From CADEDH01 sp047971245 (GTDB taxonomy: Bacteria > Actinomycetota > Acidimicrobiia > Acidimicrobiales > SZUA-35), in contig JBKDZN010000037.1 of assembly GCA_047971245.1 (NCBI GenBank), positions 1 to 10,518 on the forward strand: a DNA stretch of 10,518 bases. Direction: 5' to 3'. Shown piece by piece: positions 1 to 6,660 of this stretch. Within the stretch, counting starts at the first letter, position 1. Each line of letters starts with the position of its first letter. The notes beneath the pieces are model-generated. The model did no database searches, was not told the origin of the DNA, and saw nothing but the letters and a program-made list of their open reading frames with translations. Both the position numbers and the translations under genes were made by a program.

Positions 1-489
1 GGTGGTCGGCGGTTTGGTCGCCGGCGGTTCGGTGGTCGTGGTGGCCAGCTGGGTGGTGGTGGGCCCAGTCGTTGACGGCTCGGTCATCGATGGCTCGGTC
101 GTCGATGGGTCGGTTGTCGACGGGGCCGTGGTGGGCGGACCCACGATGGAACCGTTGGTCGGGGCGGTGGTCGTGGTGCCGGGACGGCCCGGGCGCTCGG
201 GTTTCACCGGCCGTTCGGGCTTGGTCGGTTTCGTACGGGTCCCGTCGGCGGTCCGGAAACGGACCCCGGTCACCCGGTAGTGGGCCCAGCCCCAGACCCA
301 GCCGCGGCCGTGGCGCCATGTCTCGCTCGCCTGTCCGCCCGGGGCATGGTCGGCGTTGACCTCCTGGGCGGCGGCCTCTGTTCCCGAGGTCACCCCTATC
401 AGGGCGACGGCGCCGCCGATGGCGACCACCATCAGGGCCGCCATGAGGGCGCGAACGGGGGCGAGACGGGTGATTCTGCTCCACAGCAT
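1..489 (-). CDS. Secreted Thr/Pro-rich protein of unknown function (3' end outside window)
   Basis: The frame from the ATG at 489 stays open for 163 codons to the left edge, so the gene is partial. Residues 1-10 are basic (MLWSRITRLA), 11-34 are a hydrophobic core, and an AAA-QE site near residue 41 looks like a signal-peptidase I site, so export is likely. Residues 42-85 form a short region rich in Trp and Gly (around RGWVWGWAHY). A basic Lys/Pro/Arg stretch follows (about 86-105), then a Thr/Pro/Ser tail from 105 to the edge with TTxP units. Such tails are usually extended, often glycosylated linkers to a wall or a further domain; that further part is not visible here. The start is supported by a TAACGT hexamer 6 bases upstream. 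It lies 82 bases downstream of putA on the same strand but has its own promoter-like element. I do not recognise the family. Confidence 0.75.
   Translation of the reverse strand, partial: MLWSRITRLAPVRALMAALMVVAIGGAVALIGVTSGTEAAAQEVNADHAPGGQASETWRHGRGWVWGWAHYRVTGVRFRTADGTRTKPTKPERPVKPERPGRPGTTTTAPTNGSIVGPPTTAPSTTDPSTTEPSMTEPSTTGPTTTQLATTTTEPPATKPPTT
68..127. repeat. Four degenerate 15-bp tandem repeats in the secreted-protein tail
   Basis: Four consecutive 15-base units (68-82, 83-97, 98-112, 113-127) share the pattern GTNNTNGAYGGSNCS on the plus strand. On the coding (minus) strand they encode a five-residue repeat of the type S/T-T-x-P-S (DPSTTEPSMTEPSTT). The unit length is a multiple of three, so copy-number change would lengthen or shorten the linker without breaking the frame. 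Confidence 0.7.
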
Positions 490-495
490 CTGGAC

Positions 496-501
496 ACGTT
501 A
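496..501 (-). promoter_or_regulatory. -10 element TAACGT, 6 bases before the secreted-protein start
   Basis: On the minus strand TAACGT is followed by six bases and then the ATG at 489, which puts the expected transcription start at or next to the A of ATG. No Shine-Dalgarno sequence lies in between. No convincing -35 was found. Confidence 0.5.
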
Positions 502-536
502 CGCACATTTGCCTACGCTGATGGTGACAGGCAGCG

Positions 537-546
537 AAGAATTCTT
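537..546. other. 10-bp perfect palindrome AAGAATTCTT
   Basis: This AT-rich palindrome lies in the 82-base gap between the putA stop and the secreted-protein start, about 36 bases upstream of the TAACGT element. It stands out in such GC-rich DNA and could be a protein-binding site for the downstream gene, but nothing else supports that. Confidence 0.2.
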
Positions 547-571
547 GGCCGGGGCCGCGGGCGGATCGGGA

Positions 572-3500
572 TCAGCCGATGAGGTTGCCGTAGCGGTGCA
601 TGGTCTGGCTCACGGCCTGCTCCCGGAGGTAGTGGAGAAGCTCGACCCGCCCGGCCCGGGTGATCGGGTCGTCGGCGAGGTGGATTCCGAGCCGGTCCGC
701 CGCGGCCCGGATCGCTGGTTCGGCCGGGCCCACGGCGCGGATCCGCTCCACCCCGAGATTCCCGAGGCGGCGGACGAGCGTCTCGGCGGGTTCGTCTCCG
801 GCCCGCGAGAGCACGGTGGGGACGTCGCAGCGCCGGGCCGCGGCGATCACCCGTTCGACCCGGATCTCCGTTTCCGAACGGTCCCTATCGTCATTGACGC
901 GGATGAGGACGCCATGGAGGGGGCGGTAGCGGAAGCGATTGGCCTCGCACCGCAGGCCGACCGGGTCGTGGTCGCGGTCGAACTCGGTCCGCCAGGCGTG
1001 GTTGTCGTCGGCGCGGGCGGCCTCGAGCCAGGCCGCGTCGATGGGTTCCTCGTCGGGCCGCCATCGACCGAGCTGGGGGACATAGTTCGGACCGCCCGCC
1101 TTGGCGCCGGGTCCGACACCGGATCGTTTCCATCCGCCGAAGGGTTGACGGGCCACCACGGCACCGGTGATACCGCGGTTGACGTAGGCGTTGCCGACCT
1201 CGACCCGTTTCACCCAGTCGTCGATCTCGGTCGGGTCGAGGCTGTGGATCCCCCCGGTCAGGCCGAACCCGGTGCCGTTCTGGGCGTCGAGGGCGGCGTC
1301 GAGGTCGGCCGCCGCCATGAGGCCGAGCACGGGGCCGAAGCACTCGGTCCGGTGGAACCAGCTTCCCGGGCGGACGCCGAGGCGGACCCCGGGGCGCCAC
1401 AGGCGCGGCCCGTACCGGATCGGCGCGACCAACCATTCCTCTCCCGGTTCGAGGGTGGTGAGCGCCCGTTCCAGCTTCTCGCTCAGGTCGGTGGTGAGCG
1501 GGCCCACCTCGCTGGCGAGCTCGTCGGCCGGGCCCACCACGAGGCTGTTGACGGCGTCGACCAGTTGTCGCCGGAACCGGTCGGAGTGGTAGATCGAACC
1601 GACACAGATCCCGAGGCTGGCCGCCGAGCACTTCTGGCCGGCGTGTCCGAACGCCGAGCGGACGAGATCCTCGACGGCGAGGTCGATATCGGCGTTCGGG
1701 GTGATGACCAGGGCGTTCTTGCCGGAGGTTTCGGCGAGGAGCCGGATGCCGGGGCGCCAGCGGCGGAACAACTCGGCGGTGTCGTACCCGCCGGTGAGGA
1801 TGACGGCGTCGACGCCCGGGTGGGTGATGAGGCGTTGGCCCACCTCGTTCTCGGGTACGGCGACGAGCTGAAGGGCGTCCGTGGGGACCCCGGCCGCCCA
1901 GATGCACTCGGCCACGACCCGGGCGCAACGGGTGGCCTCGGGCGCCGGTTTCAGGATGACGGTGTTGCCCGCGGCGAGGGAGGCCAGCACACCACCGGCC
2001 GGGATGGCCACCGGGAAGTTCCACGGTGGGGCCACGACGATCACCCCGAACGGTTCGAACCGAGCGCCCGGGATGTCCACGAGCCGGTCCACCCGGTCCC
2101 CGTACCAGCGGGCGAAGTCGATCGCCTCCGAGACCTCGGGGTCGGCCTCGGTGATGACCTTGGCCGTCTCGGCGTTCATCACCGCCACCAGATCACCCCG
2201 GCGGGCCGCCAGCTCGTCGGCCACCCGGTGGAGGAGCCGGCGACGCTCCGGTCCCGGCCGGCCCGCCCACGATCGGCGGGCGGCCACCGCCCGTTCGACC
2301 ACGGCGTCGATCCCGCGGGGCCCGTCGATGTGATCGACCGGGTCCGGCGGGTCCGGTACGGTCCCGGCCGCCCGGCTCACGACCTCGGCGGCCCAGGCCC
2401 GGTTGGCGGCCAGGGCGGGATCGGTGTCCGGCTCATTGCGGAACGCCGCGTCGAGGGACACCGGGGTCGGCGCCGTGGTGCGATCCTGGCGTCGCCGGGG
2501 GCCCGTCGGCGTGTCCCACCGGTGGTCGAGCGCGGCCTGGAAGCGGTCGGCCTGTTCGGTGAACGCCTCACCGTCGGGCGACAGGCGGACCAGATGGCGG
2601 ATGAAGTTCTCGCGGGTGGCGTTCTCCTCGAGACGCCGGAACAGGTAGCTGATGGCCACATCGAACTCGGATCGGGCGACCACCGGGGTGTACAGCAAGG
2701 GGGCGTGCCCCTCCTCCTCGAGAAGCCGGGCGTAGGTGGGCGCCATCCCCTCCAGCATCTCGACCTCCACCCGCTCCCTCACCCCACGACGCTCGGCCAG
2801 CAGTGCTGCCCAGGCCAGGGTGAACAGGTTGTGGCTGGCCACGCCGACCCGTACCGAAGCCGTGCGTTCCGGGGTCAGGAGCCAGTCGAGGCATCGGAGG
2901 TAGTTGGCGTCGGTCTCGGCCTTGGTGTCGTACGGGGCCTGGGCCCACCCGTGGAGCTCGGCGTCGACCCGTTCCATGGCCAGGTTGGCCCCCTTGACCA
3001 GCCGGACCTTGATCCCCGCCCCGCCCCGGCCTCGGCGGGCGATCGCCCAACCGACCAGATCCTGCAGGGCATCGAACGAATCCGGCAGGTAGGCCTGGAT
3101 GACGATCCCGGCCTCCGCGTCGAGGAGCTCGGGCCGGTCGAGGACGGTGGTGAACGTCTCGATGGTCAGGTCGAGATCGTGGTACTCCTCCATGTCGAGG
3201 TTCACGAACGTCGACGGTGTGGTGGCGTTGGCCCGATCGAGCAGGGTGGCGAGCCGGGCGCCGGTGTGGGCCACCGCGCTGGGCCGATCCCAGGCGCTCA
3301 CCCGGGGGGTGATGGCCGACAGCTTGACCGAGACGTAGTCGATGTCGGGTTCGGCCAGCAGCGCTTGGGCCTGCTCGAACCGTCGGTCGGCCTCGGCACC
3401 ACCCAGCACGGCCTCGCCGAGCCGGTTGATGTTGAGGGCGAACCCGTCGGCCCGGCGGCCGGCCAGGTGACGCCGGAGGGAGGCGGGATCGGCGTCGAGG

Positions 3501-3895
3501 ACGAGATGGCTGACCATTGATCGCAGGCGGCGTTCGGCCAGGGGCATCACCAACCGGGGCAGGCGCGGGGCCAGCCGGCTCCCGGCCCGGAGCAGCTGCC
3601 GGTCGATCGGGCCGAGGAAGTCGGGCAGGGGGCTTTCGGCCACCAGCGCCGACAGCTGCTCGGCGGCCACCGCCGGGTCGGCGGCCCGGATGACCCGATC
3701 GACGAACCGCATGGTGAACTCGACCCCGGCAGGGTCGCTGACGATCCGGTGGAGCTGTTCGCCTCGACGTCGTTCTCCCTTCGTTGCCGACCGCGACGCC
3801 ACCTCCGCCCACGCGGCCACCCGGGTGATCGCCGGTCCAGCCAGGGCGGTGGCGCCCTGGAGATCGTCCGGATCAGGATGAGTCACGACAGCCAT
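572..3895 (-). CDS. putA: Bifunctional proline dehydrogenase / delta-1-pyrroline-5-carboxylate dehydrogenase (PutA, no DNA-binding domain)
   Basis: The 1107-residue protein oxidises proline to glutamate in two steps: FAD-dependent proline dehydrogenase, then NAD-dependent P5C/glutamate-semialdehyde dehydrogenase. The PRODH barrel spans about 90-440, with YVSVKLSAITPR (185-197), EEYHDLDL (236-243), VRLVKGANLAMER (297-309) and the substrate-binding pair in LFRRLEEN (418-425). The aldehyde dehydrogenase spans about 525-940, with APPWNFP (622-628), the general base Glu722 in ETSGKN, the nucleophile Cys756 in GQKCSA and ECFGPV (851-856). Residues 990-1107 are an extra C-terminal domain ending in the PutA tail motif ELLHYLREQ...S...HRYGN. 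There is no N-terminal ribbon-helix-helix, so unlike E. coli PutA it should not repress its own gene. Size and layout match the roughly 1100-residue class of PutA. The ATG at 3895 has CATTCT 7 bases upstream. The family call is near certain. Confidence 0.97.
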   Translation of the reverse strand: MAVVTHPDPDDLQGATALAGPAITRVAAWAEVASRSATKGERRRGEQLHRIVSDPAGVEFTMRFVDRVIRAADPAVAAEQLSALVAESPLPDFLGPIDRQLLRAGSRLAPRLPRLVMPLAERRLRSMVSHLVLDADPASLRRHLAGRRADGFALNINRLGEAVLGGAEADRRFEQAQALLAEPDIDYVSVKLSAITPRVSAWDRPSAVAHTGARLATLLDRANATTPSTFVNLDMEEYHDLDLTIETFTTVLDRPELLDAEAGIVIQAYLPDSFDALQDLVGWAIARRGRGGAGIKVRLVKGANLAMERVDAELHGWAQAPYDTKAETDANYLRCLDWLLTPERTASVRVGVASHNLFTLAWAALLAERRGVRERVEVEMLEGMAPTYARLLEEEGHAPLLYTPVVARSEFDVAISYLFRRLEENATRENFIRHLVRLSPDGEAFTEQADRFQAALDHRWDTPTGPRRRQDRTTAPTPVSLDAAFRNEPDTDPALAANRAWAAEVVSRAAGTVPDPPDPVDHIDGPRGIDAVVERAVAARRSWAGRPGPERRRLLHRVADELAARRGDLVAVMNAETAKVITEADPEVSEAIDFARWYGDRVDRLVDIPGARFEPFGVIVVAPPWNFPVAIPAGGVLASLAAGNTVILKPAPEATRCARVVAECIWAAGVPTDALQLVAVPENEVGQRLITHPGVDAVILTGGYDTAELFRRWRPGIRLLAETSGKNALVITPNADIDLAVEDLVRSAFGHAGQKCSAASLGICVGSIYHSDRFRRQLVDAVNSLVVGPADELASEVGPLTTDLSEKLERALTTLEPGEEWLVAPIRYGPRLWRPGVRLGVRPGSWFHRTECFGPVLGLMAAADLDAALDAQNGTGFGLTGGIHSLDPTEIDDWVKRVEVGNAYVNRGITGAVVARQPFGGWKRSGVGPGAKAGGPNYVPQLGRWRPDEEPIDAAWLEAARADDNHAWRTEFDRDHDPVGLRCEANRFRYRPLHGVLIRVNDDRDRSETEIRVERVIAAARRCDVPTVLSRAGDEPAETLVRRLGNLGVERIRAVGPAEPAIRAAADRLGIHLADDPITRAGRVELLHYLREQAVSQTMHRYGNLIG

Positions 3896-3902
3896 GACCC
3901 CC

Positions 3903-3908
3903 AGAATG
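3903..3908 (-). promoter_or_regulatory. -10 element CATTCT, 7 bases before the putA start
   Basis: On the minus strand CATTCT is followed by GGGGGTC and the putA ATG. The G run is too close to the start to be a good ribosome binding site, and the spacing fits a leaderless transcript. No clear -35 was found; the -35 position falls inside the 3923-3939 inverted repeat. Confidence 0.4.
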
Positions 3909-3922
3909 GCCTCAACCGGCTC

Positions 3923-3939
3923 GGTGAGGTAGCATCACC
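3923..3939. promoter_or_regulatory. Inverted repeat GGTGA-N7-TCACC upstream of putA
   Basis: Perfect 5-base arms are separated by seven bases, spanning 17 bases and overlapping the expected -35 region of putA. The size and placement suit an operator for a dimeric regulator, which would be needed because this PutA lacks its own DNA-binding domain. This is inference from position only. Confidence 0.3.
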
Positions 3940-3975
3940 GCCCGAAACGGCCAGGTGAGGAGATCCTCAGGGTCT

Positions 3976-4599
3976 TCACGACGGCAGGGGGACGGTTGAT
4001 GCGACGCGCCACCGCCCCCACCGGATCACGATGGTCGTGGCCATGATCATCCCCAGCGTTCCGCCCACCAGCAGGGCCGGATCGGTGGCGGTGGCGCCGT
4101 ACACGGTCCAGATCGCCGCTTCCAGGGCGGCCATGGCCCAGGTGGCCCCGGAGACCCCGGCCAGATCACGGGTCAGCAGCGAGCGGGCGGTGGCCGGGGC
4201 GAACTGGAGCCCGTAGCACAGCCCGATGGCCAGACCGGCCGCCCCCCAGCCGCCCACGGCGAGCGGGACGACGGGGATCGACCCGAAGGTGGCCGTTCCC
4301 GCCAGCAGGGGACGCCACAGGGCCCGCCCGACGAGCCGGTGGGCCTCGGCGGCGAGGACGAGGTAGAGCACCTCGCTGGCGATCGATACCGGCATGATCA
4401 CCCACTGGTGGGTGGCCAGCGCGTAGGCCGTCCACCAGAGGTTCATGGCGACGCCCACCCCGACCCATCCGAAGGACATCCCCTCGACGGTGCCGTGGCG
4501 GCGGACCCGGAGGATCTGGGGGGCGATCATGGCTGCGCCCATGATGTTGGCCACCACCAGGGCAGCGGGGAGCAGTACGGCGACAAGCAGGGACAGCAC
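3976..4599 (-). CDS. Seven-TM PQ-loop / SWEET-like membrane protein with two internal repeats
   Basis: The 207-residue protein is almost wholly membrane-embedded, with hydrophobic segments at about 1-26, 41-62, 65-87, 97-117, 118-137, 148-170 and 174-194. The first three helices carry the PQ motif (Pro27-Gln28 in IAPQILRVRRHGTVEGMSFG) and the AMNLWWTAYA helix typical of SemiSWEET/PQ-loop proteins. Helices 5-7 repeat the pattern: FAPATARSLLTRDLAGVS, then ALEAAIWTVYG. The second motif has decayed from PQ to PA, and the repeat lacks the Asn. The layout is 3+1+3, as in eukaryotic SWEET sugar carriers, whereas bacterial SemiSWEETs are usually single bundles of about 90 residues. Transport of a small molecule, perhaps a sugar, is plausible, but the substrate is unknown. 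The start is GTG at 4599; the next in-frame upstream codons reach a TAG with no other start. It is divergent from the CGNR regulator. Confidence 0.8.
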   Translation of the reverse strand: MLSLLVAVLLPAALVVANIMGAAMIAPQILRVRRHGTVEGMSFGWVGVGVAMNLWWTAYALATHQWVIMPVSIASEVLYLVLAAEAHRLVGRALWRPLLAGTATFGSIPVVPLAVGGWGAAGLAIGLCYGLQFAPATARSLLTRDLAGVSGATWAMAALEAAIWTVYGATATDPALLVGGTLGMIMATTIVIRWGRWRVASTVPLPS

Positions 4600-4606
4600 C
4601 CCCTGG

Positions 4607-4635
4607 AGTGTAAGGGGCTAATCGCGTTTTGCTAA
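4607..4635 (-). promoter_or_regulatory. Promoter of the SWEET-like gene (TTAGCA-17-TACACT)
   Basis: On the minus strand a -35-like TTAGCA (4635-4630) is 17 bases from a -10-like TACACT (4612-4607), which is 7 bases from the GTG start at 4599. This is the best full promoter match in the window and predicts a leaderless message. The AGGGG that abuts the GTG is too close to serve as a normal ribosome binding site. Confidence 0.55.
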
Positions 4636-4660
4636 TCACCAGGGACTCGTGGCCGTCCGC

Positions 4661-4666
4661 TAGCCT
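4661..4666 (+). promoter_or_regulatory. -10 element TAGCCT, 7 bases before the CGNR regulator start
   Basis: TAGCCT is followed by seven bases and then GTG at 4674. This decides the start of the gene in favour of 4674 over the upstream TTG at 4629, which would lie ahead of the promoter. Together with the oppositely oriented promoter at 4607-4635 it forms a compact divergent promoter region. Confidence 0.5.
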
Positions 4667-4673
4667 CGGGCCC

Positions 4674-5252
4674 GTGCACGTGGCGTCGACCTCGGCTTCG
4701 GAGATCCGCATCACCCTCGAGGTGCTCGTCGAGCTGGCCAACCGGCTCCGGCGCCGGGCCGCCGACCCGACCCCCGTGTCGGCCGACGGGGTGCGTCAGG
4801 TCCTGGCCGAGGCCGGTTTCACCCGGGCCACCTCCGCCCCGGCGGCCGCCCTCGACCGCCTGACCGACCGTCTGGTCGGCCTGGCCGCCCTGGTCGAGCC
4901 GTTCCCGGATCTGGCCACCGTCGCGGCCGCGGTCATGGTCAACGAGCAGCTCACGGAGTTGCCGGTGGCCCCGGCGGTGGTGGAGCACGATGGGGTCGGC
5001 CCCCACATCCACTGGACGCCGTCCACGGCCCGGTTCGACGATCAGGTGGTCACCGACATGCTCATGGCCCTGGCCCAGGAGCTGTGCGACCACGGGACCG
5101 GTCGGTTCGGCCGGTGCGCGGCCACCGGCTGTGACCAGTTGTTCTTCGACGCCACCCGCAACAACTCCCGCCGCTTCTGCGGCGACCCGCGCTGCGCCAG
5201 CCGAACCCACACCGCCGACCACCGGGCCCGCCGCGGACGCCCCCCGGCGTGA
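4674..5252 (+). CDS. CGNR zinc-finger (ABATE-type) putative transcription regulator
   Basis: The 192-residue protein matches the two-part CGNR family: an N-terminal mostly helical region (about 1-140, starting around ITLEVLVELANRL) and a C-terminal zinc finger. The likely zinc ligands are Cys148, Cys153, Cys169 and Cys174, spaced C-x4-C-x15-C-x4-C, inside GRCAATGCDQLFFDATRN and SRRFCGDPRCASR. The family signature CGNR reads CASR here (174-177). A basic tail (HRARRGRPP) follows, as is usual. These proteins are thought to be DNA-binding regulators; the target is not known, though the divergent SWEET-like gene is an obvious candidate. The GTG at 4674 was chosen because of the TAGCCT element; GTG at 4680 is an alternative. 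The downstream oxidoreductase is 74 bases away with its own start-site element. Confidence 0.85.
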   Translation: MHVASTSASEIRITLEVLVELANRLRRRAADPTPVSADGVRQVLAEAGFTRATSAPAAALDRLTDRLVGLAALVEPFPDLATVAAAVMVNEQLTELPVAPAVVEHDGVGPHIHWTPSTARFDDQVVTDMLMALAQELCDHGTGRFGRCAATGCDQLFFDATRNNSRRFCGDPRCASRTHTADHRARRGRPPA

Positions 5253-5256
5253 CGGT

Positions 5257-5273
5257 CGGGCCCGGTGGGCCCG
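5257..5273. terminator. Short GC hairpin after the CGNR gene
   Basis: A 7-base stem CGGGCCC/GGGCCCG closes a 3-base loop five bases after the stop codon. There is no T-run, and GGGCCC is self-complementary and common in such DNA, so terminator function is only a possibility. Confidence 0.25.
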
Positions 5274-5313
5274 CCACACCAGCCGATCGGGTCGGGCGCC
5301 GGGGCCGGCCGGG

Positions 5314-5319
5314 CAGACT
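5314..5319 (+). promoter_or_regulatory. -10 element CAGACT, 7 bases before the oxidoreductase start
   Basis: CAGACT is followed by seven bases and the ATG at 5327. It matches the YANNNT pattern seen at the other starts in the window and there is no ribosome binding site between. Confidence 0.4.
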
Positions 5320-5326
5320 GGACGGT

Positions 5327-5716
5327 ATGGCGCATGACCCCGGCCGACTCGAACCGGCGATCAGGGCGTTCCTGGCCGAACGCCATCTGGGCACCCTGAC
5401 CACCATGCGGGCCGACCGGTCGCTCCATGCCGTCGCGGTGGGGTTCACGTTCGATCCCGAGGCCGGGTTGGTCAGGGTGATCACGTTCGCGTCGAGTGTG
5501 AAGGCGGCCAACGCCGGCCGGGGTGGTCGAGCCGCGGTGGCCCAGGTCGACGGGGGCCGCTGGCTGTCGCTCGAGGGTCCGGTGCGTCTCGTCACCGATC
5601 CGGACGGGGTGGCCGCCGCCGTGGTCGGCTACACCGCCCGGTACCGGCGGCCCAAGGATCGAGCCGACCGGGTGGCGTTGGAGATCAGGGTGGAACGGGT
5701 GCTGGGCCGGGCCTGA
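5327..5716 (+). CDS. PPOX-class, probably F420-dependent, oxidoreductase (FDOR-B type)
   Basis: The 129-residue protein has the layout of the small split beta-barrel PPOX/FDOR family: AIRAFLAERHLGTLTTMRAD at the N-terminus, a middle strand with HAVAVGFTFDPE, the cofactor-phosphate segment FASSVKAANA (54-63, with Lys59) and the closing strand pair GGRWLSLEGPVRL, then YTARYRRPK and VALEIRVERVLG. Members in actinomycetes commonly bind F420 and reduce small molecules; some bind FMN or heme, so cofactor and substrate are not fixed by sequence alone. The true start is the ATG at 5327: the open frame continues upstream to 5249, but that extension is Gly/Pro-rich spacer without family similarity. The gene is convergent with the DNA glycosylase, with 32 bases between stops. 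Confidence 0.88.
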   Translation: MAHDPGRLEPAIRAFLAERHLGTLTTMRADRSLHAVAVGFTFDPEAGLVRVITFASSVKAANAGRGGRAAVAQVDGGRWLSLEGPVRLVTDPDGVAAAVVGYTARYRRPKDRADRVALEIRVERVLGRA

Positions 5717-5743
5717 ACCGATCCGGCGGGGAGCAGTGCCCGT

Positions 5744-5767
5744 CCCGATCAGGTCTGCTCGATCGGG
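5744..5767. terminator. Inverted repeat between convergent genes
   Basis: CCCGATC and GATCGGG form a 7-base stem with a 10-base loop across the junction of the convergent oxidoreductase and glycosylase genes. An alternative outer pairing TGCCCG (5737-5742) with CGGGCA (5764-5769) also exists. There is no T-run on either side, and the structure overlaps the glycosylase stop codon; a bidirectional end-of-message role is tentative. Confidence 0.25.
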
Positions 5768-6585
5768 CACGACCAGGTGGTTCGGCCCCCGACGGTGGTG
5801 CGCACCATCTCGTGGCCGCACCGGGGGCATCGGCCACCGGGCCGGCGGTGGTCGATCATCTCGCCGGTGTGGACGCCGCCGTGCTCCAGGGCGGCATCGG
5901 TGGCCGCTTGGAGGGCGTCGTAGAGCCGGTCGAGTTCGTCGTCGGCCAGCCGGTCGACCCGGCGGCCGGGGTCGATCCCGGCTTGCCACAGGGTCTCATC
6001 GGCCAGCAGATTACCGACCCCGGCGATCACGCCCTGGTCGAGCAGGCGGGCCTTCACCGGGGCCCGACCCGCGCCCACCCGGGCCGCGAAGGCGGCCCGG
6101 TGGACCCGTTGAGCATCAGGGCCGAGCCGGTCGAGGTCGGGATCGAGCACGACCCGCCCCAATCGGCGCTTGTCGAACAGGCGGAGCGAACCGCCGTCGT
6201 CGAACCCGAGCCGGAAGCGGACCCACTCGGGGTGCTCGTCGGCCTCGGCGGCGGCCGATCGGCGGCCCGGCCCCAGATAGTCGCCGCCCTCGGTGACCGC
6301 CCCGTCGGGCCTGGTGATGAGGATCCGGCCACTCATGCCCAGATGGAGTCCGAGCACCGGCCCCGGGGTCGACGAGCCCGCCGACGGTGAGGTGTCACAC
6401 CACAGGGCCTTGCCCCGGCGGTGGACCGCGGTGAGCCGCCGGCCCACGAGGGCGGCGGCGATGTCGCCCGGACGGTGGGGCCGGCACTCGTAGGTGTCGG
6501 TGTCGTCCACCGAGGTGATCAGACGGTCGAGAGCGGTGGCGGCGATGGCGGCACGAGCGGTCTCCACCTCGGGCAGTTCGGGCAT
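5749..6585 (-). CDS. Fpg/Nei-family DNA glycosylase/AP lyase
   Basis: The 278-residue base-excision repair enzyme starts with MPELPEVE, the hallmark N-terminus in which Pro2 (after Met removal) is the Schiff-base nucleophile and Glu3 the general acid. Lys59 in HRRGKAL, the GMSGR loop (83-87) and the helix-two-turn-helix VKARLLDQGVIAGVGNLLADE (177-197) are all present, and length is normal. The C-terminal zinc finger is odd: Cys253, Cys256 and Cys273 are in place, but the fourth ligand position is Glu in SCPIEQT. The hairpin Arg268 (GGRTTW) remains. The segment 97-117 (EGGDYLGPGRRSAAAEADEHP) looks like an insertion relative to short Fpg proteins. Whether it prefers oxidised purines (Fpg) or pyrimidines (Nei) cannot be settled here. 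The start at 6585 is fixed by the catalytic Pro; the frame runs on upstream without meaning. Divergent from the epimerase gene. Confidence 0.93.
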   Translation of the reverse strand: MPELPEVETARAAIAATALDRLITSVDDTDTYECRPHRPGDIAAALVGRRLTAVHRRGKALWCDTSPSAGSSTPGPVLGLHLGMSGRILITRPDGAVTEGGDYLGPGRRSAAAEADEHPEWVRFRLGFDDGGSLRLFDKRRLGRVVLDPDLDRLGPDAQRVHRAAFAARVGAGRAPVKARLLDQGVIAGVGNLLADETLWQAGIDPGRRVDRLADDELDRLYDALQAATDAALEHGGVHTGEMIDHRRPGGRCPRCGHEMVRTTVGGRTTWSCPIEQT

Positions 6586-6591
6586 GGTCCC

Positions 6592-6597
6592 AGTGTG
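6592..6597 (-). promoter_or_regulatory. -10 element CACACT, 6 bases before the glycosylase start
   Basis: On the minus strand CACACT is followed by GGGACC and the ATG at 6585. The start is certain because of the catalytic Pro2, so the 6-base spacing is reliable and leaves no room for a ribosome binding site. Confidence 0.5.
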
Positions 6598-6648
6598 CCC
6601 GGGGGGTTCGAGGGCCGCGGGCGTTGGGCGAGAGGGTCGGGCGTCGGC

Positions 6649-6654
6649 CACACT
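6649..6654 (+). promoter_or_regulatory. -10 element CACACT, 6 bases before the epimerase start
   Basis: CACACT is followed by GGGGCC and the ATG at 6661. The hexamer is identical to that of the divergent glycosylase gene, and the region from hexamer to start codon differs by one base. Confidence 0.5.
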
Positions 6655-6660
6655 GGGGCC

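Noticed and set aside
2..280. A 92-codon plus-strand frame rich in Val and Gly (repeated VVDGSV)
   Set aside because: It is the complement of the Thr/Pro tail of the secreted protein, which has a signal peptide and a start element; the plus frame has neither.
356..3520. A 1054-codon open frame on the plus strand opposite putA
   Set aside because: The minus strand encodes a complete PutA with all motifs. The plus frame reads Gly/Asp/Pro/Val-rich sequence with no recognisable domain, the usual shadow of a very GC-rich gene.
4629..4673. TTG start at 4629 extending the CGNR protein by 15 residues
   Set aside because: The extension lies upstream of and across the TAGCCT promoter element and has no family-like sequence; GTG 4674 fits better.
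5249..5326. Upstream extension of the oxidoreductase to 5249
   Set aside because: The extra residues are Gly/Pro/Arg spacer sequence overlapping the CGNR stop; the family N-terminus begins at ATG 5327.
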